NCBI GenBank assembly: GCA_947073495.1
Contig: CAMTMX010000005.1
Span: forward strand, 1-64,000
DNA from: an uncultured Porphyromonadaceae bacterium
GTDB lineage: Bacteria > Bacteroidota > Bacteroidia > Bacteroidales > Muribaculaceae
Direction: 5' to 3'
DNA: 64,000 bases
Shown here: piece by piece, positions 18,612 through 29,759 of the stretch
Layout of the letters: each line of letters starts with the position of its first letter
Position numbering within the stretch: the first letter of the stretch is position 1
The notes under the pieces: generated by a model
Database searches by the model: none
Told to the model about the DNA's origin: nothing
The model's input: the letters and a program-made list of their open reading frames with translations, nothing else
Program-made: the position numbers and the translations under genes

Positions 18612-19850
18612 ATGAAATTCGACAATATAATAATTGGAGGCGGACTCAGCGGGCTCGTGGCGGCGATAGAATCTCAACGCGCAGGAAAACGTACCGCCAT
18701 AGTTTCTGCCGGACAAAGCGCACTTCACTTCTGGTCGGGCGCCTTTGAATTTCTCGGAGGTTCCGGTCCGCATCCCGTCATTGACAACCCGCTTGGAGAA
18801 GCGCAAAAGCTCCCCCCTTCCCACCCTTATCAAAAGATAGGGGTCAAACGGACTCAACAACTTCTTGAAAAAGTGCCGGGGATTCTTGCCGATGCCGGAA
18901 TAAAAGTGGAGGGGACGCTCAGTCGCAACCACTACAGGCTTACCCCGTTGGGATTTCTAAAACCGGCTTGGCTATCGCTCGACGACTATTTTATGATCGA
19001 TTCTCCCGACAATCTGAAAGATAAGAAATATTCTATTGTCAACATAGAGGGTTACATAGATTTCTATCCCCGGTTTCTCGCCCATGGTCTCCTGCAACAT
19101 GGCGCTAAATGCGAAGTGACGGCTGTAGACATCCCGGCTCTCGCTCCCCTGAGAAAAAGCACAACAGAAATGCGCGCCACAAATATATCGCGCTTCCTTC
19201 GTGACGACGCCGTGGACGCACTGGCAAGAAACGTCAACGCGGCATCCTCCGGTGCCGACGCAGTCATCATGCCCGCAGTGCTGGGTATGTTTTCCGACGC
19301 TCCCGTTCAGAGGCTCCGTAGCGGAGTCGACCGTCCGGTCTACTTCATAGCCACTACTCCGGCATCGGTGCCGGGGGTGAGATGTCAGCTAAGCCTGCGC
19401 GACTGTTTCACCCGCATGGGGGGCACGTTCATGCCGGGCGACACTGTCGTGAAAGGGGATATCGAGGGGCACCGTCTCCGCAGGATATATACCTACAACT
19501 TCGGCGACATGCCATTGGAGGCTGACAATTTCGTGATCTGCACAGGTAGTTTCTTCGGACATGGACTGATAGCCAATATCGACCGTATCTATGAGCCAAT
19601 CTTTGGTCTTGACCTCAACGTAGAGGGTGGCCGCACCGAATGGTATGACACAAATTTCTATGCTCCCCAACCATATATGGCATACGGGGTTGTGACAGAT
19701 CAGGAATTCCGTCCGTCGCTCCACGGCGAGACCGTTGAGAACCTTTATGCCACGGGCGCCCTGCTCGCCGGATTCAACGCCCTTAAAGAAGGATCCGGTG
19801 CCGGGATCACCCTCGCCACCGCCCTCCATGCGGCATCACGCATAATCTGA
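18612..19850 (+). CDS. glpB: anaerobic glycerol-3-phosphate dehydrogenase subunit B
   Basis: MKFDNIIIGGGLSGLVAAIESQRAGKRTAIVSAGQSALHFWSGAFEFLG; C-terminal LYATGALLAGFNALKEGSGAG. Confidence 0.93.
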   Translation: MKFDNIIIGGGLSGLVAAIESQRAGKRTAIVSAGQSALHFWSGAFEFLGGSGPHPVIDNPLGEAQKLPPSHPYQKIGVKRTQQLLEKVPGILADAGIKVEGTLSRNHYRLTPLGFLKPAWLSLDDYFMIDSPDNLKDKKYSIVNIEGYIDFYPRFLAHGLLQHGAKCEVTAVDIPALAPLRKSTTEMRATNISRFLRDDAVDALARNVNAASSGADAVIMPAVLGMFSDAPVQRLRSGVDRPVYFIATTPASVPGVRCQLSLRDCFTRMGGTFMPGDTVVKGDIEGHRLRRIYTYNFGDMPLEADNFVICTGSFFGHGLIANIDRIYEPIFGLDLNVEGGRTEWYDTNFYAPQPYMAYGVVTDQEFRPSLHGETVENLYATGALLAGFNALKEGSGAGITLATALHAASRII

Positions 19851-19923
19851 CCCGATTCAAATTGAAAATTTGAAAACCGAAGATCTACCCTTCAAAATTC
19901 AAAATTCAAAATCATAATAGTCC

Positions 19924-21171
19924 ATGATGACACTACAGCAACAAAATATAAGCGACAACAATTTCGAGTCGTGTATCAAATGCACGATCTGCACGGTCTA
20001 TTGTCCTGTCACTGCCGTAAATCCCGACTATCCCGGGCCGAAACAGGCGGGGCCCGACGGGGAGCGCTACCGCCTTAAAAAACCTTTTTTCTACGATGAG
20101 GCGCTCAAATACTGTCTTAACTGCAAACGGTGTGAAGTGTCGTGTCCTAACAATGTAAAAATCGGCGACATAATCCAGGCGGCGCGTATAAAATATAGCA
20201 CTCACAAACCGTCGCTCCGCGACTCCATGCTCGCCGACACAGACCGTATGGGCTCCATTGCCACACGCATGGCTCCCCTTGTGAACTTCACTCTCGGACT
20301 CAAGCCGGTGAAACTGATAATGGATAAGGTGCTGAAAATCGACGACAGGCGCACGTTCCCGAAATATTCCCCCATAAGATTCGAGACTTGGTATAAGAAA
20401 GAGGCGGCGCAGACTCAGGAGGCATTCACAAAGAAAGTGTCTTATTTCCACGGCTGTTACGTCAACTACAACTATCCGCAGCTTGGCAAAGACCTCCTGA
20501 CTGTGCTCAACGCCCTCGGATATGGCGTCAGGCTACTTGAAAAGGAGAAGTGCTGTGGAGTGGCGAAAATAGCCAACCGTTGCATTGACCAGGCTACACG
20601 CGACGCCGTTTTCAATCTCAAATATATCGGTCAGGCAGTGGATGAGGGCGACGAGGTGCTCCTCACATCCTCCACCTGCTGCTTCACCATACGCGACGAA
20701 TATCCCCACCTTCTTCATCTTGACAACCACGACGTACGCGATCATGTCATGCTCGCCACAAGGTTTATCTATCATGTTCTTGACGAAGGGAAAGCGAAAA
20801 TCGCCTTTAAGGAAGATTATAAAAAGAAAGTGGCTTACCACGTGCCTTGCCACATGGAGAAGCTCGGATGGACAATCTATTCCACCTCCCTGTTGAAGAT
20901 GATTCCGGGAGTGGAGTTTATAAACCTTGACTCCCATTGCTGCGGTATAGCCGGCACATATGGATTCAAGAAAGAAAACTATGATTATTCACAAGGGATA
21001 GGCGAACCTCTATTCCGCCAGATACTCGACAGCGGATGCGACTTCGTGGCGTGCGACTGCGAGACATGCAAATGGCAGATCGAAATGTCGACCCAAGTCC
21101 CGGTGCTCAATCCGGTTTCCGTACTCGCCGAAGCCATTGATATAGAAAAAACCAGACAACTCAACGCTTAA
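19924..21171 (+). CDS. glpC: anaerobic glycerol-3-phosphate dehydrogenase subunit C (Fe-S, CCG domains)
   Basis: CIKCTICTVYCPVTAVNPDYPGPKQAGPDGERYR, CLNCKRCEVSCPNNV, CCG motifs EKCCGVAKIAN and SHCCGIAGTYGF. Confidence 0.95.
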   Translation: MMTLQQQNISDNNFESCIKCTICTVYCPVTAVNPDYPGPKQAGPDGERYRLKKPFFYDEALKYCLNCKRCEVSCPNNVKIGDIIQAARIKYSTHKPSLRDSMLADTDRMGSIATRMAPLVNFTLGLKPVKLIMDKVLKIDDRRTFPKYSPIRFETWYKKEAAQTQEAFTKKVSYFHGCYVNYNYPQLGKDLLTVLNALGYGVRLLEKEKCCGVAKIANRCIDQATRDAVFNLKYIGQAVDEGDEVLLTSSTCCFTIRDEYPHLLHLDNHDVRDHVMLATRFIYHVLDEGKAKIAFKEDYKKKVAYHVPCHMEKLGWTIYSTSLLKMIPGVEFINLDSHCCGIAGTYGFKKENYDYSQGIGEPLFRQILDSGCDFVACDCETCKWQIEMSTQVPVLNPVSVLAEAIDIEKTRQLNA

Positions 21172-21183
21172 TCTCACAACACT

Positions 21184-22683
21184 ATGAAAGACTACATTCT
21201 CTCCCTCGATCAAGGGACAAGCAGCAGCCGAGCTATAGTATTCGACCGCGAAGGAAACATCTGTTCGACAGCGCAACACGAATTTCCCCAGATTTTTCCA
21301 AAATCCGGATGGGTGGAGCACGATCCACACGTCATCTGGGGCTCTCAGGCGTCGGTGGTGGCGGAAGCCATTTCCCAAATCGGGATAAACGGTCATGACA
21401 TCGCCGCATTGGGGATCACAAACCAGCGCGAAACCACAATTGTGTGGGATGCCGAGACCGGCGAACCGGTCTACAACGCCATCGTATGGCAAGACCGGCG
21501 CACATCGGAATATTGCGACCAACTACGTGAGGATGGGTATGCCCCGATGATCCGTGAAAAGACCGGCCTAATAATCGACGCCTATTTCAGTGCCACCAAG
21601 ATAAAATGGATCCTCGACAACGTTCCCGGAGCCCGCGAACGTGCAGAAGAAGGGAAGCTACGTTTCGGTACAGTCGACACATGGCTCATATCGTGCCTGA
21701 CACGCCATCAGGTGCACGTCACTGACGTCACAAACGCATCACGAACGATGCTCTTCAATATTAACACTCTTGAATGGGACTCTGAATTGCTTGAACTTTT
21801 CAACATTCCCCGCTCCATGATGCCGGAAGTGAAACCGAGCAGCGGCATAATGGCATATACCACCACAACAATTTTCGCTCACGAAATTCCGATAGCTGGT
21901 GTAGCCGGCGACCAGCAGGCGGCTCTATTCGGACAGATGTGCGTGGAGCCGGGTGCGGTCAAAAACACCTACGGCACAGGATGCTTCCTGCTTATGAATG
22001 CAGGCAACAAACCTATCCTTTCCAAAAACCGCCTTCTCACCACCATAGCGTGGCAGATAGGAGATGACGTGACGTATGCTCTTGAAGGCTCCATATTTGT
22101 AGGAGGCTCAGTGGTGCAATGGTTGCGCGACGGACTCCGCTGCATTCAGTCGTCGTCTGAGGTGGAAGAGCTTGCCGCATCGGTGCCTGACACCGACGGC
22201 GTATACTTCGTGCCCGCCCTCACCGGACTTGGAGCTCCATATTGGGACCAGTATGCACGCGGAGCGATATCCGGCATTTCAAGAGGAACCACCGTGGCAC
22301 ACATCGCACGCGCCGCACTTCAGGGTATCGCCTATCAGACATACGACATTGTTAAAGCAATGGAACGGGACTGCAACCTGAAACTCACCAATCTGAAAGT
22401 TGACGGAGGCGCATCGCGCAATAATCTGATGATGCAGTTCCAAAGCGACATCCTTGACACGGAAGTTCTCCGTCCGGCAATCACTGAAACCACCGCCCTC
22501 GGAGCCGCCTATCTCGCAGGACTCGCGGTTGGGTTCTGGAAAGATATCGACGAGATCAAGAAGCAATGGAAGATTGAACACCGATTTAATCCTCACGCCG
22601 ACAAAGAGACTGTAAAAAAAGGACTCGAAGGCTGGCACGATGCCGTAAGACGTGTGCTATCTCCCGACGCTATTAGTAATTAG
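21184..22683 (+). CDS. glpK: glycerol kinase
   Basis: [53 protein letters not shown]. Confidence 0.98.
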   Translation: MKDYILSLDQGTSSSRAIVFDREGNICSTAQHEFPQIFPKSGWVEHDPHVIWGSQASVVAEAISQIGINGHDIAALGITNQRETTIVWDAETGEPVYNAIVWQDRRTSEYCDQLREDGYAPMIREKTGLIIDAYFSATKIKWILDNVPGARERAEEGKLRFGTVDTWLISCLTRHQVHVTDVTNASRTMLFNINTLEWDSELLELFNIPRSMMPEVKPSSGIMAYTTTTIFAHEIPIAGVAGDQQAALFGQMCVEPGAVKNTYGTGCFLLMNAGNKPILSKNRLLTTIAWQIGDDVTYALEGSIFVGGSVVQWLRDGLRCIQSSSEVEELAASVPDTDGVYFVPALTGLGAPYWDQYARGAISGISRGTTVAHIARAALQGIAYQTYDIVKAMERDCNLKLTNLKVDGGASRNNLMMQFQSDILDTEVLRPAITETTALGAAYLAGLAVGFWKDIDEIKKQWKIEHRFNPHADKETVKKGLEGWHDAVRRVLSPDAISN

Positions 22684-22709
22684 CATTTAGTAATTGGTAA
22701 TTGTATCTG

Positions 22710-22727
22710 AGCTTGCGAAACTTAAAT
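22710..22727. repeat. dispersed 18-mer AGCTTGCGAAACTTAAAT, copy 2 (before glpF)
   Basis: Identical to 18575-18592. Confidence 0.7.
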
Positions 22728-22735
22728 TTTAGATT

Positions 22736-23497
22736 ATGGAAGAAGTTGAAATCCCGATATTCCTGCAATGTTTCTTTGAATTTCTCGGCACATATATAAT
22801 GATTCTGCTTGGATGCGGGGTTGTGGCGTGCACCACTCTGAAAGAGTCGAAAGGCAACGGAGGCGGCTGGATTGTCATCACCCTCGCCTGGGGTCTCGCC
22901 GTGATGTGTGGCGTGTTTATCGCCGGGCCCTACACGGGAGCCCACCTCAATCCGGCTGTCACTCTTAGTCTTGCCATGGCAGACAAATTCGATTGGGGGA
23001 TGGTCATCCCTTATATAGTGTCGCAATTCATAGGAGCTTTCCTTGGCGCCGCCACAGTGTTTATATTCTATAAAGACCACTTCGACGCCACTGAAGACAA
23101 GGATACCAAACTCGGAGTGTTCGCCACTATCCCGGCAATCCGCAACCTGAAGCGAAATTTCTTATCAGAAACCATCGGCACGTTCGTCCTGATTCTTGTG
23201 ATTCTTTTCCTTGCTGAAAGAGGCAACACTTCGGAAGTGGGACTCGGATCTATCGGTGCGCTCCCCGTGGCGTTGCTCGTTGTGGTGATAGGTATGGCTC
23301 TCGGCGGCACAACCGGCTATGCCATAAATCCGGCGCGAGACCTTGGACCGCGTCTCGCCCACCATCTGCTCCCCATCAAAGGGAAAGGGTCGAGCCAATG
23401 GAAATATGCCTGGGTACCAATAGCAGGACCGATCCTCGGAGCCGTCTTCGCCGTCCTCGTCTTCAAGCTCTACCTCCTCCTCTACCCCGCCCACTGA
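22736..23497 (+). CDS. glpF: MIP family glycerol uptake facilitator
   Basis: Two NPA motifs (GAHLNPAVTLSLA and GYAINPARDLGPRL) in a multi-TM protein. Confidence 0.95.
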   Translation: MEEVEIPIFLQCFFEFLGTYIMILLGCGVVACTTLKESKGNGGGWIVITLAWGLAVMCGVFIAGPYTGAHLNPAVTLSLAMADKFDWGMVIPYIVSQFIGAFLGAATVFIFYKDHFDATEDKDTKLGVFATIPAIRNLKRNFLSETIGTFVLILVILFLAERGNTSEVGLGSIGALPVALLVVVIGMALGGTTGYAINPARDLGPRLAHHLLPIKGKGSSQWKYAWVPIAGPILGAVFAVLVFKLYLLLYPAH

Positions 23498-23525
23498 CCC
23501 TCACAAAATGAACATTATACCAATG

Positions 23526-23570
23526 GATAATCGATAATTTAATGCTCAGAGCGTTAAATTATCGATTATC
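23526..23570. terminator. AT-rich inverted repeat downstream of glpF
   Basis: GATAATCGATAATTTAA / TTAAATTATCGATTATC, 17-bp stem. Confidence 0.55.
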
Positions 23571-23663
23571 TATTATCCTTCTTCCGCCTCCTTCCTAAAT
23601 CTATGCTGAAATTTTGACGTTTTGCAAAAAAGTGTTAACTTCGCATAGCTAACCTTTTATCTT

Positions 23664-25046
23664 ATGAAGAAACTGATATTTTCCACTCTTTTTTGCGCTG
23701 TAGCCGCAACCGGCTTCTGCGCCACTCCCGACAAGGGGATAGATGAGGCAATGATGGCGCGCCTCCGCCAGTCTTATAAAAACGACGCCAACGATAAGGC
23801 TATCTCCAACGCCCTACGTGGCAACGACATCGATGCACTGGCAACAAACGCCGACACCAAAAACAATCTTGACGACAATTTCACCTACCGCGTAAAAAGC
23901 AAAGGTATCACAAACCAGAAATCGTCAGGCAGATGCTGGCTCTTCACAGGTCTCAACATGTTGCGCTCGCAAATCATGGCAGACAACGACATGCCCATGA
24001 TAGAGTTCTCCCAGAATTATAATTTCTTCTTCGATCAGCTTGAGAAAGCAAACCTTTTCCTTCAGGCAATGATCGACACTGCCAATAAGCCTGAAGATGA
24101 CCAGACCGTAGACTGGCTGTTCGCCCACCCTATCCAGGACGGAGGTCAATACACCGGTATCGCAGACAATCTTATGAAATATGGCATCGTGCCAAAGAGC
24201 GTCATGGTTGAAACCTATTCAAGCTCCAACACCACAAAACTCCGCAAGATGCTTTCACGCCGTCTCCGCGAAGACGGACTCAAGCTCCGCCGCATGGCTG
24301 CCAAAGGAGCAAAGCCACAGGCTCTCCAGGCAGAGAAAGAGCAGATGCTTCAGGGTGTTTACCGCATACTTGCCCTCACCCTCGGCGTGCCCCCCACAGA
24401 GTTTACATGGACAAGGAAAGACAGCAAAGGGAACATTGTAAGCAAAAAGACTTATACCCCTCAGGAATTCTATAAGGAATTTGCAGGCAACGATCTCAAA
24501 AACGACTATGTAATGTTTATGAACGACCCAACACGTGAATATTACAAAGTCTATGAGATCGATCTCGACCGCCACGCTTACGACGGCAAGAACTGGACTT
24601 ATGTAAACCTTCCAATAGACGACATCAAGAAGATGGCTATCGAAAGCCTTAAGAATAACCAGATGATGTATTCTTCCTGGGATTCAGGCAAATTCCTTGA
24701 CCGCGCAGCCGGCACCGCAAATCTTGACAACTATGACTACGACTCATTGTTCGGCATGACTTTCGGAATGGACAAGGCTGACCGTATCCGCACAAAAGAC
24801 AGCGGCTCAACCCACGCCATGACTCTCGTTGCAGTTGACCTTGATGAAAACGGCAAGCCCGTAAAATGGATGGTTGAAAACAGCTGGGGTCCCGGTTCAA
24901 ACGAAGGCCATGTGATCATGACCGACGACTGGGTAAACGAGTATCTCTACCGTCTCGTGGTGAACAAGAAATTTGTTCCCGCCAACATCATGAAAGTCCT
25001 TGACCAGAAGCCTATCCTCCTTCCTGCATGGGACAATATGTTCTAA
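23664..25046 (+). CDS. exported C1-family (bleomycin hydrolase/PepC-like) aminopeptidase
   Basis: Signal peptide; ITNQKSSGRCWLFTGLNMLRSQ; catalytic His/Asn regions GSTHAMTLVAVD and KWMVENSWG. Confidence 0.93.
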   Translation: MKKLIFSTLFCAVAATGFCATPDKGIDEAMMARLRQSYKNDANDKAISNALRGNDIDALATNADTKNNLDDNFTYRVKSKGITNQKSSGRCWLFTGLNMLRSQIMADNDMPMIEFSQNYNFFFDQLEKANLFLQAMIDTANKPEDDQTVDWLFAHPIQDGGQYTGIADNLMKYGIVPKSVMVETYSSSNTTKLRKMLSRRLREDGLKLRRMAAKGAKPQALQAEKEQMLQGVYRILALTLGVPPTEFTWTRKDSKGNIVSKKTYTPQEFYKEFAGNDLKNDYVMFMNDPTREYYKVYEIDLDRHAYDGKNWTYVNLPIDDIKKMAIESLKNNQMMYSSWDSGKFLDRAAGTANLDNYDYDSLFGMTFGMDKADRIRTKDSGSTHAMTLVAVDLDENGKPVKWMVENSWGPGSNEGHVIMTDDWVNEYLYRLVVNKKFVPANIMKVLDQKPILLPAWDNMF

Positions 25047-25061
25047 CCTCATAATTAGCCA

Positions 25062-25109
25062 AATACAAAAAATGAGCGCAGTTTTAAAACCGCGCTCATT
25101 TTTTGTATT
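25062..25109. terminator. bidirectional hairpin terminator between C1 peptidase and gltB
   Basis: AATACAAAAAATGAGCGC / GCGCTCATTTTTTGTATT, 18-bp perfect stem. Confidence 0.9.
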
Positions 25110-25132
25110 CCGGATTTATTTGACCGGCAGTA

Positions 25133-28100
25133 TTATTGCGCCCCTTTAAGCGCGATACGCTTGTATTCAACGGGAGTGACCTTCAGGAACTGGGGAAGAT
25201 ATGCATCCCAATCATCGAGCATACGTTTTGCGAGCGCACTATGGGTGCGACGGTAATGCTCCTCTATCATCCCTTTCAATTCCGATATCTCATCTTCAAA
25301 CTGCAGTAGCGTCAGTTCCACCATATCCATATTTATATAGTAGTCCACATTACCGGTGCGATTCCAGATATATGCTATGCCACCGCTCATGCCGGCGGCA
25401 AAATTCCTACCGATCTTGCCGAGCACGACCACCCTGCCCCCGGTCATATATTCACATGCATGATCCCCAACTCCTTCCACCACCACATTGGCGCCACTGT
25501 TTCTCACTGCAAAACGTTCTCCGACACGACCGTTCACATACAGTTCACCCGCTGTCGCTCCATAAAGAAGAGTGTTTCCTGCTATGATATTGTTTTCCGC
25601 CTCAAATGTGGCATCACGTGGAGGGACCACCACTATCCTTCCCCCTGACAATCCCTTTCCGAGATAATCGTTGGCGTCTCCTTCCAGCTTCAACGTAACC
25701 CCCTTGCAAAGGAAAGCACCGAAACTCTGGCCTGCCGATCCATAAAATGTGAGTTTGATACTATCGTCAGGAAGACCTTCTCCCCCGAAACGCTTTGTTA
25801 TGTACCCACTGAGCATCGCCCCGACAGAGCGGTCGGTATTAACTATCGGCATGCCAAGAGAAATAGGCTGTTTTGCGTCGACGGCATTTCCTATGAGCTG
25901 AAGGAGCGATTCATCTTTTACTCCCGTCAGCTTATGCTCTTGCCCCGCCACGTAATGCAGCGTGGCTTCGGCAGCCCCCACAGGCATATAGAACAATTTT
26001 GAAAAATCAATTTTGGAAGCTTTTGAATCAGGAGCCTGCTCTCGCTTGCGTAAAAGATCAGCACGACCCACAATCTCATCAAGAGACTTATAACCCATCT
26101 CGGCAAGCCGTGAACGTATCTCCTGAGCCATAAATCTGAAATAATTGATAAGATATTCGTATCTTCCTACAAATTTCTTCCTAAGCTCCGGATTCTGGGT
26201 AGCTACTCCCTTTGGACAGGTGTTCGTATGACACTGACGGATCATGCAGCAGCCAAGGACCACGAGTGCAGCAGTGCCGAATCCATATTCCTCCGCACCG
26301 AGAAGCGCACTTACAATCACATCATGCGGACTTTTAAGCTGCCCGTCGACCTGAAGTTTCACCTTGCCGCGCAGATTATTCATGACCAGAGTCTGCTGTA
26401 TCTCAGCCAATCCGATTTCGGCAGGGATGCCGGCGTGTTTCATCGAACTTGCCGGACTGGCGCCTGTGCCACCGTCGCATCCGCTTATCAAAATCTTGTC
26501 AGCCTTTGCTTTCGCCACACCTGCCGCAATAGTGCCTACTCCGCTTTCAGCAACAAGCTTGACACTGACAGACGCCTCCGGATTGACATTTCTGAGATCA
26601 AAGATCAATTGTGCCAGATCTTCGATAGAATAGATGTCATGATGTGGCGGAGGCGATATTAGCGTTATTCCCGGTAACGACCTGCGGGTACGGGCAATCA
26701 CTTCATCTACCTTGAATCCCGGAAGCTGTCCACCTTCACCAGGTTTCGCACCCTGAGCCACCTTGATCTGAATCTCATCCGCATTTACAAGATATTCGGT
26801 GTCTACACCGAAACGGGCTGACGCCACCTGCTTCACGCTGCTGCGTGCCCATGTGCCATCTTCCCTCACCTTATTGCGGGCGGGATCCTCCCCTCCCTCA
26901 CCGGTGTTGCTCATCCCCCCGATCTTGTTCATGGCAATGGCAAGCGCCTCATGAGCCTCCTTGCTGATAGCGCCAAACGACATAGCCTCCGTGCAGAAGC
27001 GTTTCATCAGATTCTCTTCGCTCTCAACTTCCTCCAAGGGGATCGGCTTACGGTCGCTTTCCACTGCGATCAGTTCACGCAGAAAAATCGGCTCCGGCTT
27101 CTGTTCGACAAGATTTACATATTCCCGGAATTTTTCAAAGTCATTTTGCCATGTGGCAGCCTGCAAAGCCTTCACCACAGGAGGATTCCAGGCGTGAAGT
27201 TCCCCGGTTTTCCTGAAATTATAATTTCCGAAATCTTCAAGAGCCACATTTTCTTCCGAACCGAATGCCTTATCGTGATTGCACAGCACATCCTCCGCAA
27301 CTTCCTCTATGCCTATGCCCTCTATAGGAGACGGACCGCCACCCATATACCTGCTAAGCAACCGGGAGCTGACACCAAGCGCCTCAAACAGGGCGCAACC
27401 ACGATAGCTTCTTATTGTCGAAATACCCATCTTCGACATTATCTTCATTATACCCTTGTTTACAGCCTTGATATAATGCTTCTCGGCAGCTTCATAGTCA
27501 AGCTGCAATTCCTTTTTCTCCACAAGATCCTTAAGTATGGCGAATGCCATATACGGATTTACGGCACTTGCGCCATAACCCATCAGAAGTGCCACATGCA
27601 TCACTTCACATACCTCGCCGCTCTCCACGATAATAGCGATCTGGGAGCGTTTTCGGCGATTGACAAGATGATGGTGCACCGCAGACAATGCAAGTAAAGA
27701 AGGTATCGGGGCATGCCGGGCATTCACGTTCCTGTCTGACAACACCATATAATTATATCCGGCATCAACAGCATCCTCCGCCTCGGAGCAAAGGCGATCG
27801 ATTGCCTCCTCCATGGCTTTCACCCCGCCTTCAGCTTCAAAAAGCATCGGCAATGTGATTGTGTTGAACCCCTTATACTGAAGATGACGCAAGATGTCAA
27901 GTTCACTGTCTGACACTATAGGTGACGGCATCATAACTACATTACACAGATCAGCAGACGGGCGAAGGATATTCTTCCTGACAGACCCCACATAACTTGT
28001 AAGCGACATTACAAGCTCCTCCCGTATCGGATCGATCGGAGGATTGGTGACTTGGGCAAACTGCTGACGAAAATAATTGAAAAAGCGCTGGGGCATCTTT

Positions 28101-29662
28101 GAAAGGATTGCCGGAGGGGCATCATTTCCCATCGAGGCAAGCGGTTCCTGGGAAGTGGACGCCATCGGTTTGATAATTTTCTCAACATCCTCCTTATTAT
28201 ATCCAAAAGCCGCCATCAGGCGTTCCCTGTCAGCCACTTCGTGAGTGACTTTTCTCCCGCTCTTTATGTCGCTAAGCACAATACGGTTCTGTGCAATCCA
28301 TTCACTATAGGGATGCTCGTTGGCGAGTTCGCGTTTGATATCCCTGTCAACAAGAATCTTACCCTCTTCGGTGTCCACCATAAGTATCTTGCCGGGTTTC
28401 AGTTTAGCCTTATGCTCCACATCTGCCGCAGGAATATCGAGCACTCCGGTTTCAGAGGCAATTATCATCTCCCCGCTTTTTGTAATGAGCAAACGCGCCG
28501 GACGTAATCCGTTTCTGTCGAGCATTCCTCCTGCATATCTGCCGTCGGAAAATATTATTGCAGCCGGTCCGTCCCATGGAGCCATGAAGATTGAATGATA
28601 TTCATAGAACGCAAGCAGTTTGCGCGACAACGGGTTCTGTTCATTGCAACTCTCCGGGACAAGCATAGCCAAAGCATGCGGAAGACTCATGCCGGAACGC
28701 ACGAAAAATTCAAGGGCATTGTCGAAAGAGGCGCTGTCGCTCATTCCCGGCTGTATCACATTCCCGATTTTTCCCATTTCCCCGAGACTTTCCGATTCTA
28801 TCACAGCCTCTCTCGTCGACATCCAGAAACGATTGCCGCGTATCGTATTTATCTCCCCGTTGTGCCCGATAAGCCTGAACGGCTGAGCCAGACGCCATGT
28901 AGGGAATGTGTTGGTAGAGAACCGCGAATGCACCAAAGCTATCGCACTTGTGAAATACGGGCTTTGAAGGTCCTTGAAATATGCACGAAGCTGTAACGAA
29001 GACAGCAATCCCTTATAAATTAGCGTGCGCGTTGAAAGACTGACTATGTAACAAGAATCCTTATCTACAATATCTTCCGAATCAAGCACGGCATGCTCGA
29101 TTCGTTTTCTTATTACATAAAGGAGGTTTTCCAGACGTTCCCTATTGTCACATCCCACAATAAACAGCTGGCGGATCATCGGTTCAGTGATACGTGCATC
29201 GTGTCCCAGCACCGATGAATCAACCGGCACATCACGGGTATGCATAAGGAATAATCCCTGTCCCTTGATTTCCTTATCGATTATCTCTTCAAATTTAGTC
29301 CGGTCGGCGTCATTTTTGGGAAAGAACACCATCCCTACTCCATATCTCCCTTTTTCAGGAACAGGAATCCCGTTCAGCAGAATATATTCATGAGGGATCT
29401 GAACCATAATGCCGGCACCGTCACCGGTCTTGTCGTCAGCACCTTCCGCCCCGCGGTGCGCCATGTGTTCCAACACTTTCAGACCTTGGTCCACTATCGA
29501 ATGGTGCTTACTCCCGTCAATCTTGACGACAAGTCCTATTCCGCAGCCATCATGTTCATAATCCGGAGAATAGAGACCTTGTGGAGATGTGGAATAATTG
29601 TTTGACCCTCCGGATGACCGGGAACTGCTGTGTGGCATTGCGCCATTGTTTACCGTTACCAT
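25133..29662 (-). CDS. gltB: glutamate synthase large subunit
   Basis: GATase-II Cys in YEHDGCGIGLVV; SVKLVAESGVGTIAAGVAKAKADKILISGCDGGTGASP; Fe-S region CCMIRQCHTNTCPKGVATQ; GXGXG repeats at the C-terminus. Confidence 0.98.
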   Translation of the reverse strand: MVTVNNGAMPHSSSRSSGGSNNYSTSPQGLYSPDYEHDGCGIGLVVKIDGSKHHSIVDQGLKVLEHMAHRGAEGADDKTGDGAGIMVQIPHEYILLNGIPVPEKGRYGVGMVFFPKNDADRTKFEEIIDKEIKGQGLFLMHTRDVPVDSSVLGHDARITEPMIRQLFIVGCDNRERLENLLYVIRKRIEHAVLDSEDIVDKDSCYIVSLSTRTLIYKGLLSSLQLRAYFKDLQSPYFTSAIALVHSRFSTNTFPTWRLAQPFRLIGHNGEINTIRGNRFWMSTREAVIESESLGEMGKIGNVIQPGMSDSASFDNALEFFVRSGMSLPHALAMLVPESCNEQNPLSRKLLAFYEYHSIFMAPWDGPAAIIFSDGRYAGGMLDRNGLRPARLLITKSGEMIIASETGVLDIPAADVEHKAKLKPGKILMVDTEEGKILVDRDIKRELANEHPYSEWIAQNRIVLSDIKSGRKVTHEVADRERLMAAFGYNKEDVEKIIKPMASTSQEPLASMGNDAPPAILSKMPQRFFNYFRQQFAQVTNPPIDPIREELVMSLTSYVGSVRKNILRPSADLCNVVMMPSPIVSDSELDILRHLQYKGFNTITLPMLFEAEGGVKAMEEAIDRLCSEAEDAVDAGYNYMVLSDRNVNARHAPIPSLLALSAVHHHLVNRRKRSQIAIIVESGEVCEVMHVALLMGYGASAVNPYMAFAILKDLVEKKELQLDYEAAEKHYIKAVNKGIMKIMSKMGISTIRSYRGCALFEALGVSSRLLSRYMGGGPSPIEGIGIEEVAEDVLCNHDKAFGSEENVALEDFGNYNFRKTGELHAWNPPVVKALQAATWQNDFEKFREYVNLVEQKPEPIFLRELIAVESDRKPIPLEEVESEENLMKRFCTEAMSFGAISKEAHEALAIAMNKIGGMSNTGEGGEDPARNKVREDGTWARSSVKQVASARFGVDTEYLVNADEIQIKVAQGAKPGEGGQLPGFKVDEVIARTRRSLPGITLISPPPHHDIYSIEDLAQLIFDLRNVNPEASVSVKLVAESGVGTIAAGVAKAKADKILISGCDGGTGASPASSMKHAGIPAEIGLAEIQQTLVMNNLRGKVKLQVDGQLKSPHDVIVSALLGAEEYGFGTAALVVLGCCMIRQCHTNTCPKGVATQNPELRKKFVGRYEYLINYFRFMAQEIRSRLAEMGYKSLDEIVGRADLLRKREQAPDSKASKIDFSKLFYMPVGAAEATLHYVAGQEHKLTGVKDESLLQLIGNAVDAKQPISLGMPIVNTDRSVGAMLSGYITKRFGGEGLPDDSIKLTFYGSAGQSFGAFLCKGVTLKLEGDANDYLGKGLSGGRIVVVPPRDATFEAENNIIAGNTLLYGATAGELYVNGRVGERFAVRNSGANVVVEGVGDHACEYMTGGRVVVLGKIGRNFAAGMSGGIAYIWNRTGNVDYYINMDMVELTLLQFEDEISELKGMIEEHYRRTHSALAKRMLDDWDAYLPQFLKVTPVEYKRIALKGAQ

Positions 29663-29759
29663 AAAAACCTAAATAATACTGTAGAAACTGAGAGTGTTAA
29701 CCTACCACTCTTATTACCTAATGAAGCAATTATAAATTGTCCATTAACAAAACAACATG

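Noticed and set aside
21184-22683. FGGY kinase considered as the missing xylulokinase
   Set aside because: Sequence motifs and the glpABC-K-F neighbourhood clearly indicate glycerol kinase
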